A stretch of 64,000 bases of DNA from contig CAKQYA010000012.1 of assembly GCA_934293005.1 (NCBI GenBank), positions 1 to 64,000 of the forward strand, written 5' to 3'. The position numbers were made by a program, and so were the translations under genes. This DNA comes from an uncultured Bacteroidaceae bacterium. Its GTDB lineage: Bacteria > Bacteroidota > Bacteroidia > Bacteroidales > Bacteroidaceae. Under the pieces are notes generated by a model. The model saw only the letters and a program-made list of their open reading frames with translations, searched no databases and was not told the DNA's origin. Positions 25,486 to 35,254 of the stretch are shown one piece after another; position 1 is the first letter of the stretch, and the number at the start of each line of letters is the position of its first letter.

Positions 25486-27552
25486 ATGAAATCAAGATTC
25501 CTACTTTATGCGCTTGCCTTTTCCGCCCAAGTGTCTGTGGCAAATGCACAGCGCATCGTATCAGAACTCGAAAGCAACACGGATATGAGCATGGACTCAC
25601 GTCCTGATTCTGCATATAGCGACAATAAGGACAAAAAGAAAATCGTGCCTAATGACGTGAGGTCGTGGCATGTTGATGAAAAGTATGGAAACATCACACC
25701 CACATATGTTGACACGCTTCACCACATGTTCATGAACACAGACCTTCCAGAAGGCTTAAGCGGACAATACCAAACATTAGGAAATGTCGGTTCGCCTCGC
25801 ATGTCGCGCATATTCATGGAACGTCCAGCAATGTCCGACTTTCTCTTCTCCATGCCGTATGACATGTTCTTCGTCACGACAGAACGGTTCAGATTCTACA
25901 ACACAAAGTCACCGTTCATGAACATAACATACAACTGGAACGGCTCAAGAAACGATGGATCCGACCATGTGAAAGTGACATACACCAACAATATCGGGCG
26001 CAAGGCCAATATTGGCGGCATATTCGACTATGTATACGGCCGCGGCTTTTATGCAAGCCAATCAACATCGTTCATGAATGCATCAGCCTGGACATCATAC
26101 ATAGACGACAGATACGACATGCATTTTTACTACCAGCACAACTTTATGAAAAATGCTGAGAGCGGTGGCATAGAAGACGAGGGATACATCACTCACCCTG
26201 AGAACATGTCACAGAATTTCTCGACAAATGACATACCCACATTTCTCTCGCACACATGGAACAGGCAAGAGCATGATATCGCATTCTTCAATCAACGATT
26301 AAACTTCGGTTTCTATAGAGAAGAAGTTGTGGATTCTGTCAACACTCGCAAAGTATTTGTGCCGGTGAGCCGCATATTCCATACGATAAAGCTTCAAAAC
26401 ATGATGCACAATTACCGTGCATATTCCGAAACTGCAAATTACCATTCATACACTTATCTGCCAGGCGACTCAACTCAAGACCGCACTCGCAACCTATCCT
26501 TGCGCACCCATATTGGCGCATCAATATGTGAAGGCTTCAACAAGTGGGCTCTCTTTGGCGTTAATGCATATATTGGATATGAGCACAAACGCTTCTCTCT
26601 ACCCGACTCCACCATCCATGGCGGCTTTTTCACTAACACAGACGGAATAATAGACAAAAAGACCTACAAAGAGAACAACGTGCTTGTTGGAGGCCAAATT
26701 ATCCGCGCGCATGGTTCTGCTGTCAACTACAACATAGACGGAGAAATGGTTGTGGCAGGCAAAAGCAGCGGACAGTTTGAGATAAAAGGACATGGGGAAC
26801 TGAACATCCCACTATTTGGCGATACAGCCCAAGTTGCCATCAACGCTTATGTGAAGAATCTGATGCCAAGCTTCTATTTCCGCCAATACCACAGCAAGCA
26901 CGCATGGTGGGACAATAGCACAAACAAAGAGCTCCGACAAAGAATAGAGGGAATTGTCAGCCTTCCTAAAACAGGAACCCGCTTGGCTGTGGGTGTGGAA
27001 AACATCAAGAACTACTGTTATTTCATCAACAACGGCATCAGCAAGACATCCGAAGAGGGCACAACAGTCAGCAACAACATAGCTCCTGTGCAATGCTCTG
27101 AAAATGTTCAGGTGATCAGCGCGAACCTCAAACAAAATTTCAAATTGGGCATATTTCATTGGGAAAACGACTTAACATATCAGACATGCTCCCATAAAGA
27201 CGTATTGCCTTTGCCTGCCTTGTCGGTATACACAAATCTGTTCATACGTTTCAAGATAGCTCAAGTGCTCAAAACTGAATTAGGGGCAGACATGAAATAT
27301 TTCACCGAATATGAAGCACCAGACTATTCGCCAGTGATGAACACTTTCATGAATCAGAACGCTGGGAAAAAAGTGCTGATTGGTAATTACCCACTCATCT
27401 CACTATATGCCAACTTTGACCTGAAACGCACAAGATTCTACATCATGTACCACCATGCGAACCAATCTGACGGACGTTATTTCTGGGGGCCTGGCTATCC
27501 GATGAACCCAACCAGCATGCGTTTTGGCATCAGTTGGAACTTCTACGACTAA
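25486..27552 (+). CDS. Putative outer-membrane porin (Porin_10-like)
   Basis: A 688-aa protein with a signal peptide (MKSRFLLYALAFSAQVSVANAQ) and a long beta-barrel-like sequence. It is rich in alternating aromatic/polar strands (FMNITYNWNG, HVKVTYTNNIG, FDYVYGRGFY, MHFYYQHNF) and ends in an aromatic-terminated strand (MRFGISWNFYD), as expected of an outer-membrane barrel. The overall pattern matches the Bacteroidetes 'putative porin' family. The ATG at 25486 is preferred over the GTG at 25471. Substrate unknown. Confidence 0.8.
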   Translation: MKSRFLLYALAFSAQVSVANAQRIVSELESNTDMSMDSRPDSAYSDNKDKKKIVPNDVRSWHVDEKYGNITPTYVDTLHHMFMNTDLPEGLSGQYQTLGNVGSPRMSRIFMERPAMSDFLFSMPYDMFFVTTERFRFYNTKSPFMNITYNWNGSRNDGSDHVKVTYTNNIGRKANIGGIFDYVYGRGFYASQSTSFMNASAWTSYIDDRYDMHFYYQHNFMKNAESGGIEDEGYITHPENMSQNFSTNDIPTFLSHTWNRQEHDIAFFNQRLNFGFYREEVVDSVNTRKVFVPVSRIFHTIKLQNMMHNYRAYSETANYHSYTYLPGDSTQDRTRNLSLRTHIGASICEGFNKWALFGVNAYIGYEHKRFSLPDSTIHGGFFTNTDGIIDKKTYKENNVLVGGQIIRAHGSAVNYNIDGEMVVAGKSSGQFEIKGHGELNIPLFGDTAQVAINAYVKNLMPSFYFRQYHSKHAWWDNSTNKELRQRIEGIVSLPKTGTRLAVGVENIKNYCYFINNGISKTSEEGTTVSNNIAPVQCSENVQVISANLKQNFKLGIFHWENDLTYQTCSHKDVLPLPALSVYTNLFIRFKIAQVLKTELGADMKYFTEYEAPDYSPVMNTFMNQNAGKKVLIGNYPLISLYANFDLKRTRFYIMYHHANQSDGRYFWGPGYPMNPTSMRFGISWNFYD

Positions 27553-27640
27553 GCCATGAATCACACAGAGAAAAAGCATGCATATAGAAATAAGTGGAAT
27601 GCTCCAAACAGACAATAGCACTTTCATTGTGTTTTGAATA

Positions 27641-27949
27641 AACCCTAACCGGTCATTAGACAGAAAAATGATTGAGTCAATGAATACATCCTTGGGCATA
27701 ACTCAGCAAACTAATCCAGTTAGAGTCAAAGCACTCCTGCAGAATTCTTGATTCAGTTTTTCACATTGTAACACCCATGAAAAAGTATCCTAATATACTT
27801 TGCCAAGTATCCTTACCCTCGTTTTGGGAACGAATAAATTATTTTCATGACCTTTGTCAGTATACGCACATAGGTTGGAAAGACTTTGGCCCAAACGGTG
27901 ACAAGAATTGAAAAGAACACCACCAATGTTCTAATGACCGATTTTGGAT
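27641..27949. repeat. Dispersed inverted-repeat element, copy A
   Basis: About 309 bp bounded by inverted copies of a CGGTCATTAGA-containing end (left AACCCTAACCGGTCATTAG; right, reversed, ATCCAAAATCGGTCATTAG). The interior shares several blocks with copy B (59068-59431), including CTCAGCAAA-AATCCAGTTA, AAGTATCC palindromes, GGACGAATAAAT-like text and GACTTTGGCCCAAACGG then GACAAGAATTGAAAAGAA. No ORF of note is inside. The right end abuts the mtgA terminator. Confidence 0.8.
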
Positions 27950-27997
27950 AAAAAAGTCTGCCATAAGGATATCAGTCCTCAATGGCAGACTTTTTTT
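27950..27997 (-). terminator. Bidirectional terminator overlapping the mtgA stop region
   Basis: GTCTGCCAT (27956-27964) pairs with ATGGCAGAC (27982-27990), with a T-run on both sides (AAAAAA at 27950-27955 and TTTTTTT at 27991-27997). The right arm lies inside the mtgA coding end (Ser-Ala-Ile codons), so the gene's last codons form half of its own terminator. Confidence 0.85.
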
Positions 27998-28715
27998 GTT
28001 TCAGTTCCTCTCTTGTGGGGAAATGACCTATCCATTTCATCTGGCGTATGCACCACGATTGTCGCCTGTACATATAACGTGTGGGCAAAGCTGAATTCAT
28101 TCTGATAGGATTAGGCAATGAAACAGCAATCATTGCACATTGGTTACGAGTGAGGTCTTTTGCTTCACAGCCAAAATGCTCTTGTGCCACAGCTTGGGCT
28201 CCATAGATGCCATCACCCATCTCTATAGTGTTGAGATAAACTTCCATTATGCGATGCTTGTCCCATAGAAATTCTATCAAAACAGTGAAATAAGCCTCAA
28301 CACCTTTGCGAAACCAAGCCAACTTTCCCGATGATGATGTAGGAAAAAGAAAAACATTCTTTGCCGTCTGTTGGCTTATGGTGCTTCCACCACGGAAACG
28401 CTCGCCTTCCGCGCGCTCTTTCACCACTTTCTCTATAGCTTCCCAATCAAAGCCGTTATGATTGAGGAAATTTTGATCCTCGCTTGACAAAACAGCAAGA
28501 GGAAGGTATGACGAAATGCTATCGAGCGGGACCCAAGAATGATGCCAACGTATCTGCTCTCCTCTGCTGATCTGCTCATATGTCCTGATAAACATGAGCG
28601 GAGAGGTATATACAGGACAAAAGCGGAACAATAAAACAAGTAGGATGCTTCCAGCCACAAGGACTATAAGCACCCACTTGATAGTGTTTTTAACACGTTT
28701 GAGAAATATGCTCAT
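27972..28715 (-). CDS. mtgA: Monofunctional biosynthetic peptidoglycan transglycosylase
   Basis: A 247-aa GT51 enzyme that polymerises lipid II into glycan strands at the inner-membrane surface. One N-terminal helix (about 13-32) is followed by the GT51 core: SSEDQNFLNHNGFDW with the catalytic Glu, RGGSTISQQTAKNVFL, and KHRIMEVYLNTIEMGDGIYGAQAVA. There is no transpeptidase domain, and length is normal for MtgA. An ATG at 28727 is also in frame. The gene follows the OmpA-like lipoprotein gene, possibly as an operon. Confidence 0.93.
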   Translation of the reverse strand: MSIFLKRVKNTIKWVLIVLVAGSILLVLLFRFCPVYTSPLMFIRTYEQISRGEQIRWHHSWVPLDSISSYLPLAVLSSEDQNFLNHNGFDWEAIEKVVKERAEGERFRGGSTISQQTAKNVFLFPTSSSGKLAWFRKGVEAYFTVLIEFLWDKHRIMEVYLNTIEMGDGIYGAQAVAQEHFGCEAKDLTRNQCAMIAVSLPNPIRMNSALPTRYMYRRQSWCIRQMKWIGHFPTREELKQKKSAIED

Positions 28716-28738
28716 ACGACATTGCAAATGTCATTCTG

Positions 28739-29458
28739 TTATTTGAGCGTTCCTGCATTGGCAGCCTTAATCATGGCTTCAGATGCATAAAGATAAATTT
28801 CCACACGGCGGTTCTGTTCCTGGCAAGCCTTTGTGCTATTGTCTGCCACAGGATTCTCCTGTCCGAAGCCTGTAGAGCTCTTTATCTGCGAAGCTGCTGC
28901 TCCTGCGAGAAGAAGATGAGTTTTCACAGCATCAGCGCGGTTTTGTGAAAGAACCACATTCTTCTGCGCGCTTTGCTCTGCAGTAGAGTTTCTCCAACCT
29001 TGGTTGTCTGTATAACCCTGAATAGCAACATCGCAGTCGCTATATGGCTTAAGAACATTGTTCACGAAATCATTGAGATTTTGCTTTGCTGCATCACTAA
29101 GAGCATAACTGCTTGTCTTGAAGAGAATGCCCGAATCGAAAGTGACCTTTACGGCGTCAAGTCCATTTGCGTCCTTCACAGTTTCAACCTGTGCATTATC
29201 CACAGCCTCAGCTGCAGCCTTTGCCTTATCCATTTTTTTGCCGATAAGGAGACCTGCTCCTGTGCCAACGGCAGCTCCAATACCAGCTCCGATAAGTGTT
29301 CCCTTAGCATCCTTGCCGATGATATTGCCGATGATGGCACCAAGTGCTGCACCTGAACCTCCGCCGATAAGGCCTCCCTTGGTTGTATTGCTCGCTCCGC
29401 AGCTTGAGAGAAGAAGGGCTGTAGCCATAACTCCCGCTCCAAATTTAAGATTCTTCAT
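28739..29458 (-). CDS. OmpA-family lipoprotein with glycine-zipper segment
   Basis: A 239-aa protein with a lipobox (LLSSC, lipidated Cys about residue 20) and a Gly-rich zipper (GGLIGGGSGAALGAIIGNIIG ... GAGIGAAVGTGAGLLIG, about 28-75). The C-terminal OmpA-like peptidoglycan-binding domain (about 110-230) includes IQGYTDNQG, LSQNRADAVKTHLL and NRRVEIYL. It probably links the outer membrane to peptidoglycan. It sits upstream of mtgA with a 23-bp gap, consistent with a cell-wall operon. Confidence 0.92.
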   Translation of the reverse strand: MKNLKFGAGVMATALLLSSCGASNTTKGGLIGGGSGAALGAIIGNIIGKDAKGTLIGAGIGAAVGTGAGLLIGKKMDKAKAAAEAVDNAQVETVKDANGLDAVKVTFDSGILFKTSSYALSDAAKQNLNDFVNNVLKPYSDCDVAIQGYTDNQGWRNSTAEQSAQKNVVLSQNRADAVKTHLLLAGAAASQIKSSTGFGQENPVADNSTKACQEQNRRVEIYLYASEAMIKAANAGTLK

Positions 29459-29643
29459 AATACAAATACTTTAGAATGATGTTTAAAGAATAATATTTAA
29501 TGATTTTGAGTGCAAATATCGGCATTTATTGTGAAATCTGCACACAGTAATTAAAATATTTATCAGAACCGCCCATATTTATTATAAATATTTAGTAATT
29601 TTGTAGTTTGAAATTAGTAGAACACAATAATTACATAAGAAAA

Positions 29644-31122
29644 ATGGCAACAGAACTTAAGAATCTCACAAAACGTTCGGAAGATTATTCTAAGTGGTAT
29701 AATGAGTTAGTGGTAAAGGCCGAATTGGCTGAACAAGCTGACGTGAGAGGCTGCATGGTGATAAAACCATACGGCTACGCTATATGGGAAAAGATGCAGA
29801 GGGTGCTCGATGACATGTTCAAAGAGACTGGAGTCCAGAATGCATATTTCCCTCTGCTTATTCCAAAGAGTTTCCTCAGCAAAGAAGCAGAGCATGTGGA
29901 AGGCTTCGCCAAAGAGTGCGCAGTGGTAACCCACTACCGTCTTAAGACAAATGAAACTCATGATGGAGTGGTAGTTGACCCTGCTGCCAAACTTGAGGAA
30001 GAACTCATCATCCGTCCAACATCAGAAACAATCATATGGAACACATATAAGAATTGGATAAAGTCATACCGCGACCTGCCCATTCTTTGCAACCAATGGT
30101 GCAACGTGATGAGATGGGAGATGCGCACTCGCCTGTTTCTCCGCACATCTGAATTTCTCTGGCAAGAAGGACATACAGCTCATGCGACAAGAGAAGAAGC
30201 AGAAGAACGCGCTAAGCAGATGCTGAAGGTGTACGCTAAGTTTGCTGAAGAATATATGGCAGTGCCAGTCATCCAAGGCGTGAAAAGTGAAACTGAACGC
30301 TTTGCGGGAGCACTTGACACATACACCATCGAAGCGATGATGCAGGACGGAAAAGCGCTTCAGAGCGGCACAAGCCACTTCCTTGGCCAAAACTTCGGCA
30401 AGGCATTCGGCGTACAATTCCTCAACAAGGACAATAAGCCAGAATATGCATGGGCCACATCATGGGGCGTGTCAACTCGATTGATGGGAGCATTGATCAT
30501 GACTCATTCTGACGACAACGGCCTGGTTCTTCCGCCTGCGCTTGCGCCATTGCAAGTTGTCATCATCCCTATCGGCAAAGGCGACCAGATGCCGATGCTT
30601 GACCAGAAGGCAGAAGCAATTGTGAAAAACCTCAAGTCGATGGGCGTCAGCGTCAAGTATGACAATGCTGACAACAAGCGTCCAGGATTCAAGTTTGCCG
30701 ACTATGAGCTCAAGGGTGTGCCTGTGCGCCTCGTGCTTGGTGCGCGCGACCTTGAAAATGGTTTGGTAGAAGTGATGCGCCGCGACACACTGGAGAAGGC
30801 CAACGTGCCAATCGAAGGCATTGAGAGCCATATCAAGAATCTGCTTGATGACATTCAGAAAAACATCCTTGAGAAAGCTCGCAAATACCGCGACGAACAT
30901 ATATATGTATGCGATGACTACAGCGAGTTCAAGGAGCGCATCAAAGACGGTGGCTTCTTCCTCTGCCATTGGGACGGCACAGCTGAAACAGAGGCAAAGA
31001 TTAAAGAAGACACACAAGCAACCATTCGCTGCGTGCCATACATGTTCGAACAAACTCCTGGCGTGGACATGGTGAGCGGCAAGCCTTCGAAATGCCGCGT
31101 GCTTATAGCACGTGCATACTAA
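29644..31122 (+). CDS. proS: Prolyl-tRNA synthetase, eukaryote/archaea-like type
   Basis: A 492-aa class II aminoacyl-tRNA synthetase charging tRNA-Pro. Class II motifs are visible: motif 2 as NVMRWEMRTRLFLRTSEFLWQEGHTAHAT, and TSETIIWNTYKNWIKSYRDLP upstream. It lacks the long editing insertion of the bacterial-type enzyme and has the C-terminal extension (PYMFEQTPGVDMVSGKPSKCRVLIARAY) characteristic of the shorter 'type 3' form used in Bacteroidetes. The ATG at 29644 is favoured over an upstream ATG at 29608, which lies just 4 bp past a TAATTTTG -7 box (29596-29603). Confidence 0.95.
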   Translation: MATELKNLTKRSEDYSKWYNELVVKAELAEQADVRGCMVIKPYGYAIWEKMQRVLDDMFKETGVQNAYFPLLIPKSFLSKEAEHVEGFAKECAVVTHYRLKTNETHDGVVVDPAAKLEEELIIRPTSETIIWNTYKNWIKSYRDLPILCNQWCNVMRWEMRTRLFLRTSEFLWQEGHTAHATREEAEERAKQMLKVYAKFAEEYMAVPVIQGVKSETERFAGALDTYTIEAMMQDGKALQSGTSHFLGQNFGKAFGVQFLNKDNKPEYAWATSWGVSTRLMGALIMTHSDDNGLVLPPALAPLQVVIIPIGKGDQMPMLDQKAEAIVKNLKSMGVSVKYDNADNKRPGFKFADYELKGVPVRLVLGARDLENGLVEVMRRDTLEKANVPIEGIESHIKNLLDDIQKNILEKARKYRDEHIYVCDDYSEFKERIKDGGFFLCHWDGTAETEAKIKEDTQATIRCVPYMFEQTPGVDMVSGKPSKCRVLIARAY

Positions 31123-31170
31123 ACACAAACGCTGGATGAAGAATTCACTACTTTATCATAAGCAACTTTT

Positions 31171-32469
31171 ATGAAAAAAATAACTCTCTCTCTATTTTTT
31201 GTGCTGACAACGTCATGGTTGTCAGCACAAATTGATTCGACAGCTTTCATGAAGAAGCTATGTTCAATCAATGACGTCAGCGAAGTCACACCCATCTCCA
31301 CCACCACATTTAAAGAGAAGTACGTGATGAAGATGAAACAGCAGGTCGACTGGAAAACACTAAGCCAAGGCACGTTCAACGAAAGAATCATCATCGGATA
31401 CAAAGGCGAAGACAGACCCACTGTGCTGGTCACAGAAGGATACTATGCCGATTATGGCATGAGGCCAAATTACGAAGAAGAACTCTCACAGATGTTTGAC
31501 GCAAATGTTATCCTATGCGAATACCGCTATTTTGCGCAAAGCACCCCGCAGCCAACCAACTGGGACTATATGACAGTGGACAACTCGCTTGGCGACTACC
31601 ACCATGTGCGTCAGTCACTTGGACAGCTGTTCAAAGGCAAATGGATAAGCACAGGCATCAGCAAGGGCGGCCAGACCACAATGTTCTACAGGGCGACATA
31701 CCCAGACGATGTTGATGTGAGTGTTAGTTATGTCGCGCCGCTCAACCGCAGCGTGGAAGATGGCAGGCACGAAGTATTTCTTGAAAAGCAAGTAGGCACA
31801 AAGGCCGAGAGAAAAGCTATAAAGTCGGCCATGCAGGAACTGATGAAAAGAAAAGACAGGATGATGCCAATGTTTAGCGCATTATGCAAAGAAAAAGGCT
31901 ATAAATTCTACATTTCAGAAAAAGACATATACGACTATTGTGTGCTTGAATACCCTTTTGCAATGTGGCAATGGGGAACATCCACAGATATAATACCAAA
32001 CAAGTCTGCATCAGACGAAGTATGGTTTGCCCATCTCATCAAAATAGCATCGCCCGACTATTTCGCCTACCCCAACAAATACATGCCATTTGATGTTCAG
32101 GCATCAAGGGAACTGGGCTATTACGGATATTCTCTCAAGAGCATAAAGAAATGGACATCTCTCAAAAGCACAAAAGGATATCTTAAACAGCTTTTGCTTC
32201 CAAATGAGCTGAGAGGCTACGAATTTGACCCTTCACTCTACAATCGCACTGTGACATATCTGAAAGAGAACGACCCCAAGCACATCTTCATCTATGGAGA
32301 AATTGACCCATGGAGCGCAAGCGGCGTATGCACATGGCTCGACTGCTCACAGAAAAAGAACATGAGGGTATATGTGCAACCACGCGGCAGCCATTCATCA
32401 CGCATAGGCAATATGCCAGATGATATGAAGAAGGAAATCATTGACAGATTGTCAGAATGGTTGAGGTAA
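31171..32469 (+). CDS. Secreted serine peptidase, S37/S28-like (tripeptidyl aminopeptidase type)
   Basis: A 432-aa exported hydrolase with a signal peptide (MKKITLSLFFVLTTSWLSAQ) and an alpha/beta-hydrolase pattern: nucleophile elbow GISKGGQTT (Ser about 167), a late acidic residue in IYGEIDPWSASG, and a His in PRGSHSSRIG. This resembles the PS-10/S37 peptidases and is often labelled S28 in Bacteroidetes. Likely periplasmic removal of N-terminal tripeptides from dietary or host peptides. It is in the same direction as proS with a 48-bp gap. Confidence 0.8.
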   Translation: MKKITLSLFFVLTTSWLSAQIDSTAFMKKLCSINDVSEVTPISTTTFKEKYVMKMKQQVDWKTLSQGTFNERIIIGYKGEDRPTVLVTEGYYADYGMRPNYEEELSQMFDANVILCEYRYFAQSTPQPTNWDYMTVDNSLGDYHHVRQSLGQLFKGKWISTGISKGGQTTMFYRATYPDDVDVSVSYVAPLNRSVEDGRHEVFLEKQVGTKAERKAIKSAMQELMKRKDRMMPMFSALCKEKGYKFYISEKDIYDYCVLEYPFAMWQWGTSTDIIPNKSASDEVWFAHLIKIASPDYFAYPNKYMPFDVQASRELGYYGYSLKSIKKWTSLKSTKGYLKQLLLPNELRGYEFDPSLYNRTVTYLKENDPKHIFIYGEIDPWSASGVCTWLDCSQKKNMRVYVQPRGSHSSRIGNMPDDMKKEIIDRLSEWLR

Positions 32470-32595
32470 AAGGTCTGTCGGCATGAGTCTTGCTGTGATG
32501 TCATCAACATAATGGCCCCCGCAATATGATGCCACGCCACAAAGTGAGACTCGAACAACAATGATAAAACATTAACAGACAACTACATTTTATTG

Positions 32596-35124
32596 ATGAA
32601 TTATAAATATTCAGACAGAATAACACGCATACTCGGATATAGCAAAGAGGAGGCTTTGCGTCTCAACAATGACTATATCGGACCAGAGCACATCATGCTA
32701 GGCATGATTCGTGATGGAGAAAGCGATGCTTTGACAAGCATAAAGTCAAAGCTATGCATTGACATGGATGGAATAAAACATGAGATTGAAGACAGCTTAA
32801 GAAAAGAAGAAAGTCTGAAAACAAGCACAGATATAGCACTCGACCAGAAATCCACCACGATAATGCGTTTGGCAGTACTTGAAGCGCGCCTGATGAGAAG
32901 CGAAGAAAGCGATGTCGAACATGTGTTGCTTGCCATGATGAAGCACAACAACAATATGGTGGCGCGTATCTTCAGGGAAAGACACGTCACATACAAGGAC
33001 ATGTACGATTGCTTCAACTCGCAGAAAGCACCTGCGCATCCTAAAGACAATGTCGAATTCGATGACGAAGAAGATGAAGACACCTTGCCACCATCAAGCG
33101 GATTCGGTCCTTCATCAAACAGTTTCAGACAATCAACCCCCACCGCAAAAGCAGGCAAGCCGGCCAACACTGACACGCCAGCCATCGACAAGTTTGGATA
33201 CGACTTGACGAAAGCAGCAGCAGAGGGCGCACTTGACCCTGTGGTCGGAAGAGACAGAGAAATAGAACGTTTGGCACAGATTCTTTCACGTCGCAAGAAA
33301 AACAACCCAGTCCTCATTGGAGAGCCAGGCGTAGGCAAAAGCGCAATTGTGGAAGGGCTCGCAACAAGAATCAACCAAAGAAAAGTGTCACGCATACTCT
33401 TCAACAAACGCATTATAAGCCTCGACATGTCAAGCATCGTTGCCGGAACGAAATACAGAGGGCAATTCGAGGAAAGGATGCGAAATGTGATAAGCGAGCT
33501 TCAGGCCAACCCTGACATCATCATATTCATAGATGAAATACACACTTTGGTAGGCGCTGGCAACCAAGCAGGGCAAATGGACGCAGCCAACATGATGAAG
33601 CCAGCTCTTTCGAGAGGCGAGCTCCAATGCATTGGAGCCACAACACTTGACGAATACAGGAAAAGCATTGAAAAAGACGGTGCTCTCGAACGCCGCTTCC
33701 AAAAAATCATTGTCGAGCAGACTTCCCCTGATGAAACGCTCACCATCCTGCACAACATCAAGGACAGGTACGAGGAACATCATAATGTGGTCTACTCGGA
33801 AGAAGCGTTGCAAGCATGCGTCAAGTTGGCCGAAAGATACATTGCCGACAGAAGTTTCCCCGACAAGGCTATCGACATAATGGATGAGGCTGGTTCACGT
33901 GTGCACATCAACAATGTGGTTGTGCCAATAGAAATCGAGAAGCAAGAAAAACTCATTGCCGATTTCAATCAGATGAAAGATGAGGCCATAAAAAGAGAAG
34001 ACTATGCACAGGCGTGTGAATACAGGGACAAAGTAAGGCAACTGACAGTTGAGCTTGACGAAATCAAGGCCGATTTAAATTCAAGAATGGTGGATCAGCG
34101 CCAAACCATCACCGAAGGCGATGTGGCGCAGACTGTATCAATGATGACAAGCATACCAGTCAACAAGATGACAACAGCCGAAGGAGTGAACATGAAAGGC
34201 ATGAGACAGGCTTTGAAAAACTTCGTCATTGCCCAGGATTCTGCTGTTGACAAGCTGGTGCGTTCAATACAGCGAAGCCGCGTAGGTCTTAAAGACCCAA
34301 ACAGGCCTATAGGAACTTTCATGTTTCTTGGCCCTACTGGTGTCGGAAAGACATATCTTGCAAAAAAACTTGCAGAGTACATGTTTGGCACAGCCGACTC
34401 AATGATACGAGTAGACATGAGCGAATACATGGAAAAGTTCACTGTGAGCCGTCTTGTTGGCGCTCCTCCTGGATACGTTGGTTATGATGAAGGAGGCATG
34501 CTGACAGAACGAGTGAGAAGGAAACCCTACTCTATTGTACTCCTTGACGAGATAGAGAAAGCGCATCCTGACGTGTTCAACCTTCTCCTGCAAGTGATGG
34601 ACGAAGGACGTCTCACTGACAGCCAGGGACGCACTGTTGATTTCCGAAATACCGTAATCATAATGACGAGCAATGTTGGCACACGCCAATTGAAAGAGTT
34701 TGGACGTGGCGTAGGCTTCTCTGCAATGTCTGGCAAGGATGACAAGGAAGTGTCGCGCTCTGTGATACAGAAGGCCTTGAACAAACAGTTCTCTCCTGAG
34801 TTTCTCAACCGCATTGATGAAATCATCACATTCGACCAGCTTGAGCTCGATGCCATATTGAAGATTATAAATGTGGAATTGCAAGGACTATACAAGCGAG
34901 TTGAAGCATTAGGAATGAAACTCGTGATTAGCGAGGAGGCTCAGAAGTTCATTGCCGAGAAAGGATACGACAAGCAGTTTGGCGCACGCCCTCTGAGACG
35001 AGCCATCCAACAGTATCTCGAAGACCGTATCAGCGAGATGATAGTTGAAGAAGAAGTAAGCGAAGGCGATGTCATGATTGCCGAACTAATCGACGGTTCT
35101 GTCGTCATAAGACGAGAAGAATAA
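32596..35124 (+). CDS. clpC: ATP-dependent Clp protease ATP-binding subunit ClpC
   Basis: An 842-aa Hsp100 unfoldase with an N domain (1-150, DRITRILGYSKEEALRLNNDYIGPEHIMLGMI), AAA-1 with Walker A GEPGVGKS, a UVR-type middle segment (KREDYAQACEYRDKVRQL) and AAA-2 with GPTGVGKT. A VGF tripeptide (GRGVGFSAM) in the position of the ClpP-binding loop indicates that it feeds a ClpP protease. The start codon is ATG at 32596; a TTG immediately before it is less likely. It is followed by its own terminator. Confidence 0.94.
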   Translation: MNYKYSDRITRILGYSKEEALRLNNDYIGPEHIMLGMIRDGESDALTSIKSKLCIDMDGIKHEIEDSLRKEESLKTSTDIALDQKSTTIMRLAVLEARLMRSEESDVEHVLLAMMKHNNNMVARIFRERHVTYKDMYDCFNSQKAPAHPKDNVEFDDEEDEDTLPPSSGFGPSSNSFRQSTPTAKAGKPANTDTPAIDKFGYDLTKAAAEGALDPVVGRDREIERLAQILSRRKKNNPVLIGEPGVGKSAIVEGLATRINQRKVSRILFNKRIISLDMSSIVAGTKYRGQFEERMRNVISELQANPDIIIFIDEIHTLVGAGNQAGQMDAANMMKPALSRGELQCIGATTLDEYRKSIEKDGALERRFQKIIVEQTSPDETLTILHNIKDRYEEHHNVVYSEEALQACVKLAERYIADRSFPDKAIDIMDEAGSRVHINNVVVPIEIEKQEKLIADFNQMKDEAIKREDYAQACEYRDKVRQLTVELDEIKADLNSRMVDQRQTITEGDVAQTVSMMTSIPVNKMTTAEGVNMKGMRQALKNFVIAQDSAVDKLVRSIQRSRVGLKDPNRPIGTFMFLGPTGVGKTYLAKKLAEYMFGTADSMIRVDMSEYMEKFTVSRLVGAPPGYVGYDEGGMLTERVRRKPYSIVLLDEIEKAHPDVFNLLLQVMDEGRLTDSQGRTVDFRNTVIIMTSNVGTRQLKEFGRGVGFSAMSGKDDKEVSRSVIQKALNKQFSPEFLNRIDEIITFDQLELDAILKIINVELQGLYKRVEALGMKLVISEEAQKFIAEKGYDKQFGARPLRRAIQQYLEDRISEMIVEEEVSEGDVMIAELIDGSVVIRREE

Positions 35125-35135
35125 ATCACAGACAA

Positions 35136-35169
35136 AATGTCAGTCATGCCAATGACTGGCATTTTTTTT
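35136..35169 (+). terminator. clpC terminator
   Basis: AATGTCAGTCAT (35136-35147) pairs with ATGACTGGCATT (with one G-U pair), then a run of eight T. Confidence 0.85.
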
Positions 35170-35254
35170 GATAAATTTTCAATAAAGATATCGATTGCTG
35201 CATTGCAATCAATACATAACACATAGTAAAATTTAATTATCATACATAAACATT

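Noticed and set aside
30472..31128. 218-codon antisense frame within proS
   Set aside because: No recognisable domain and complete overlap with proS.
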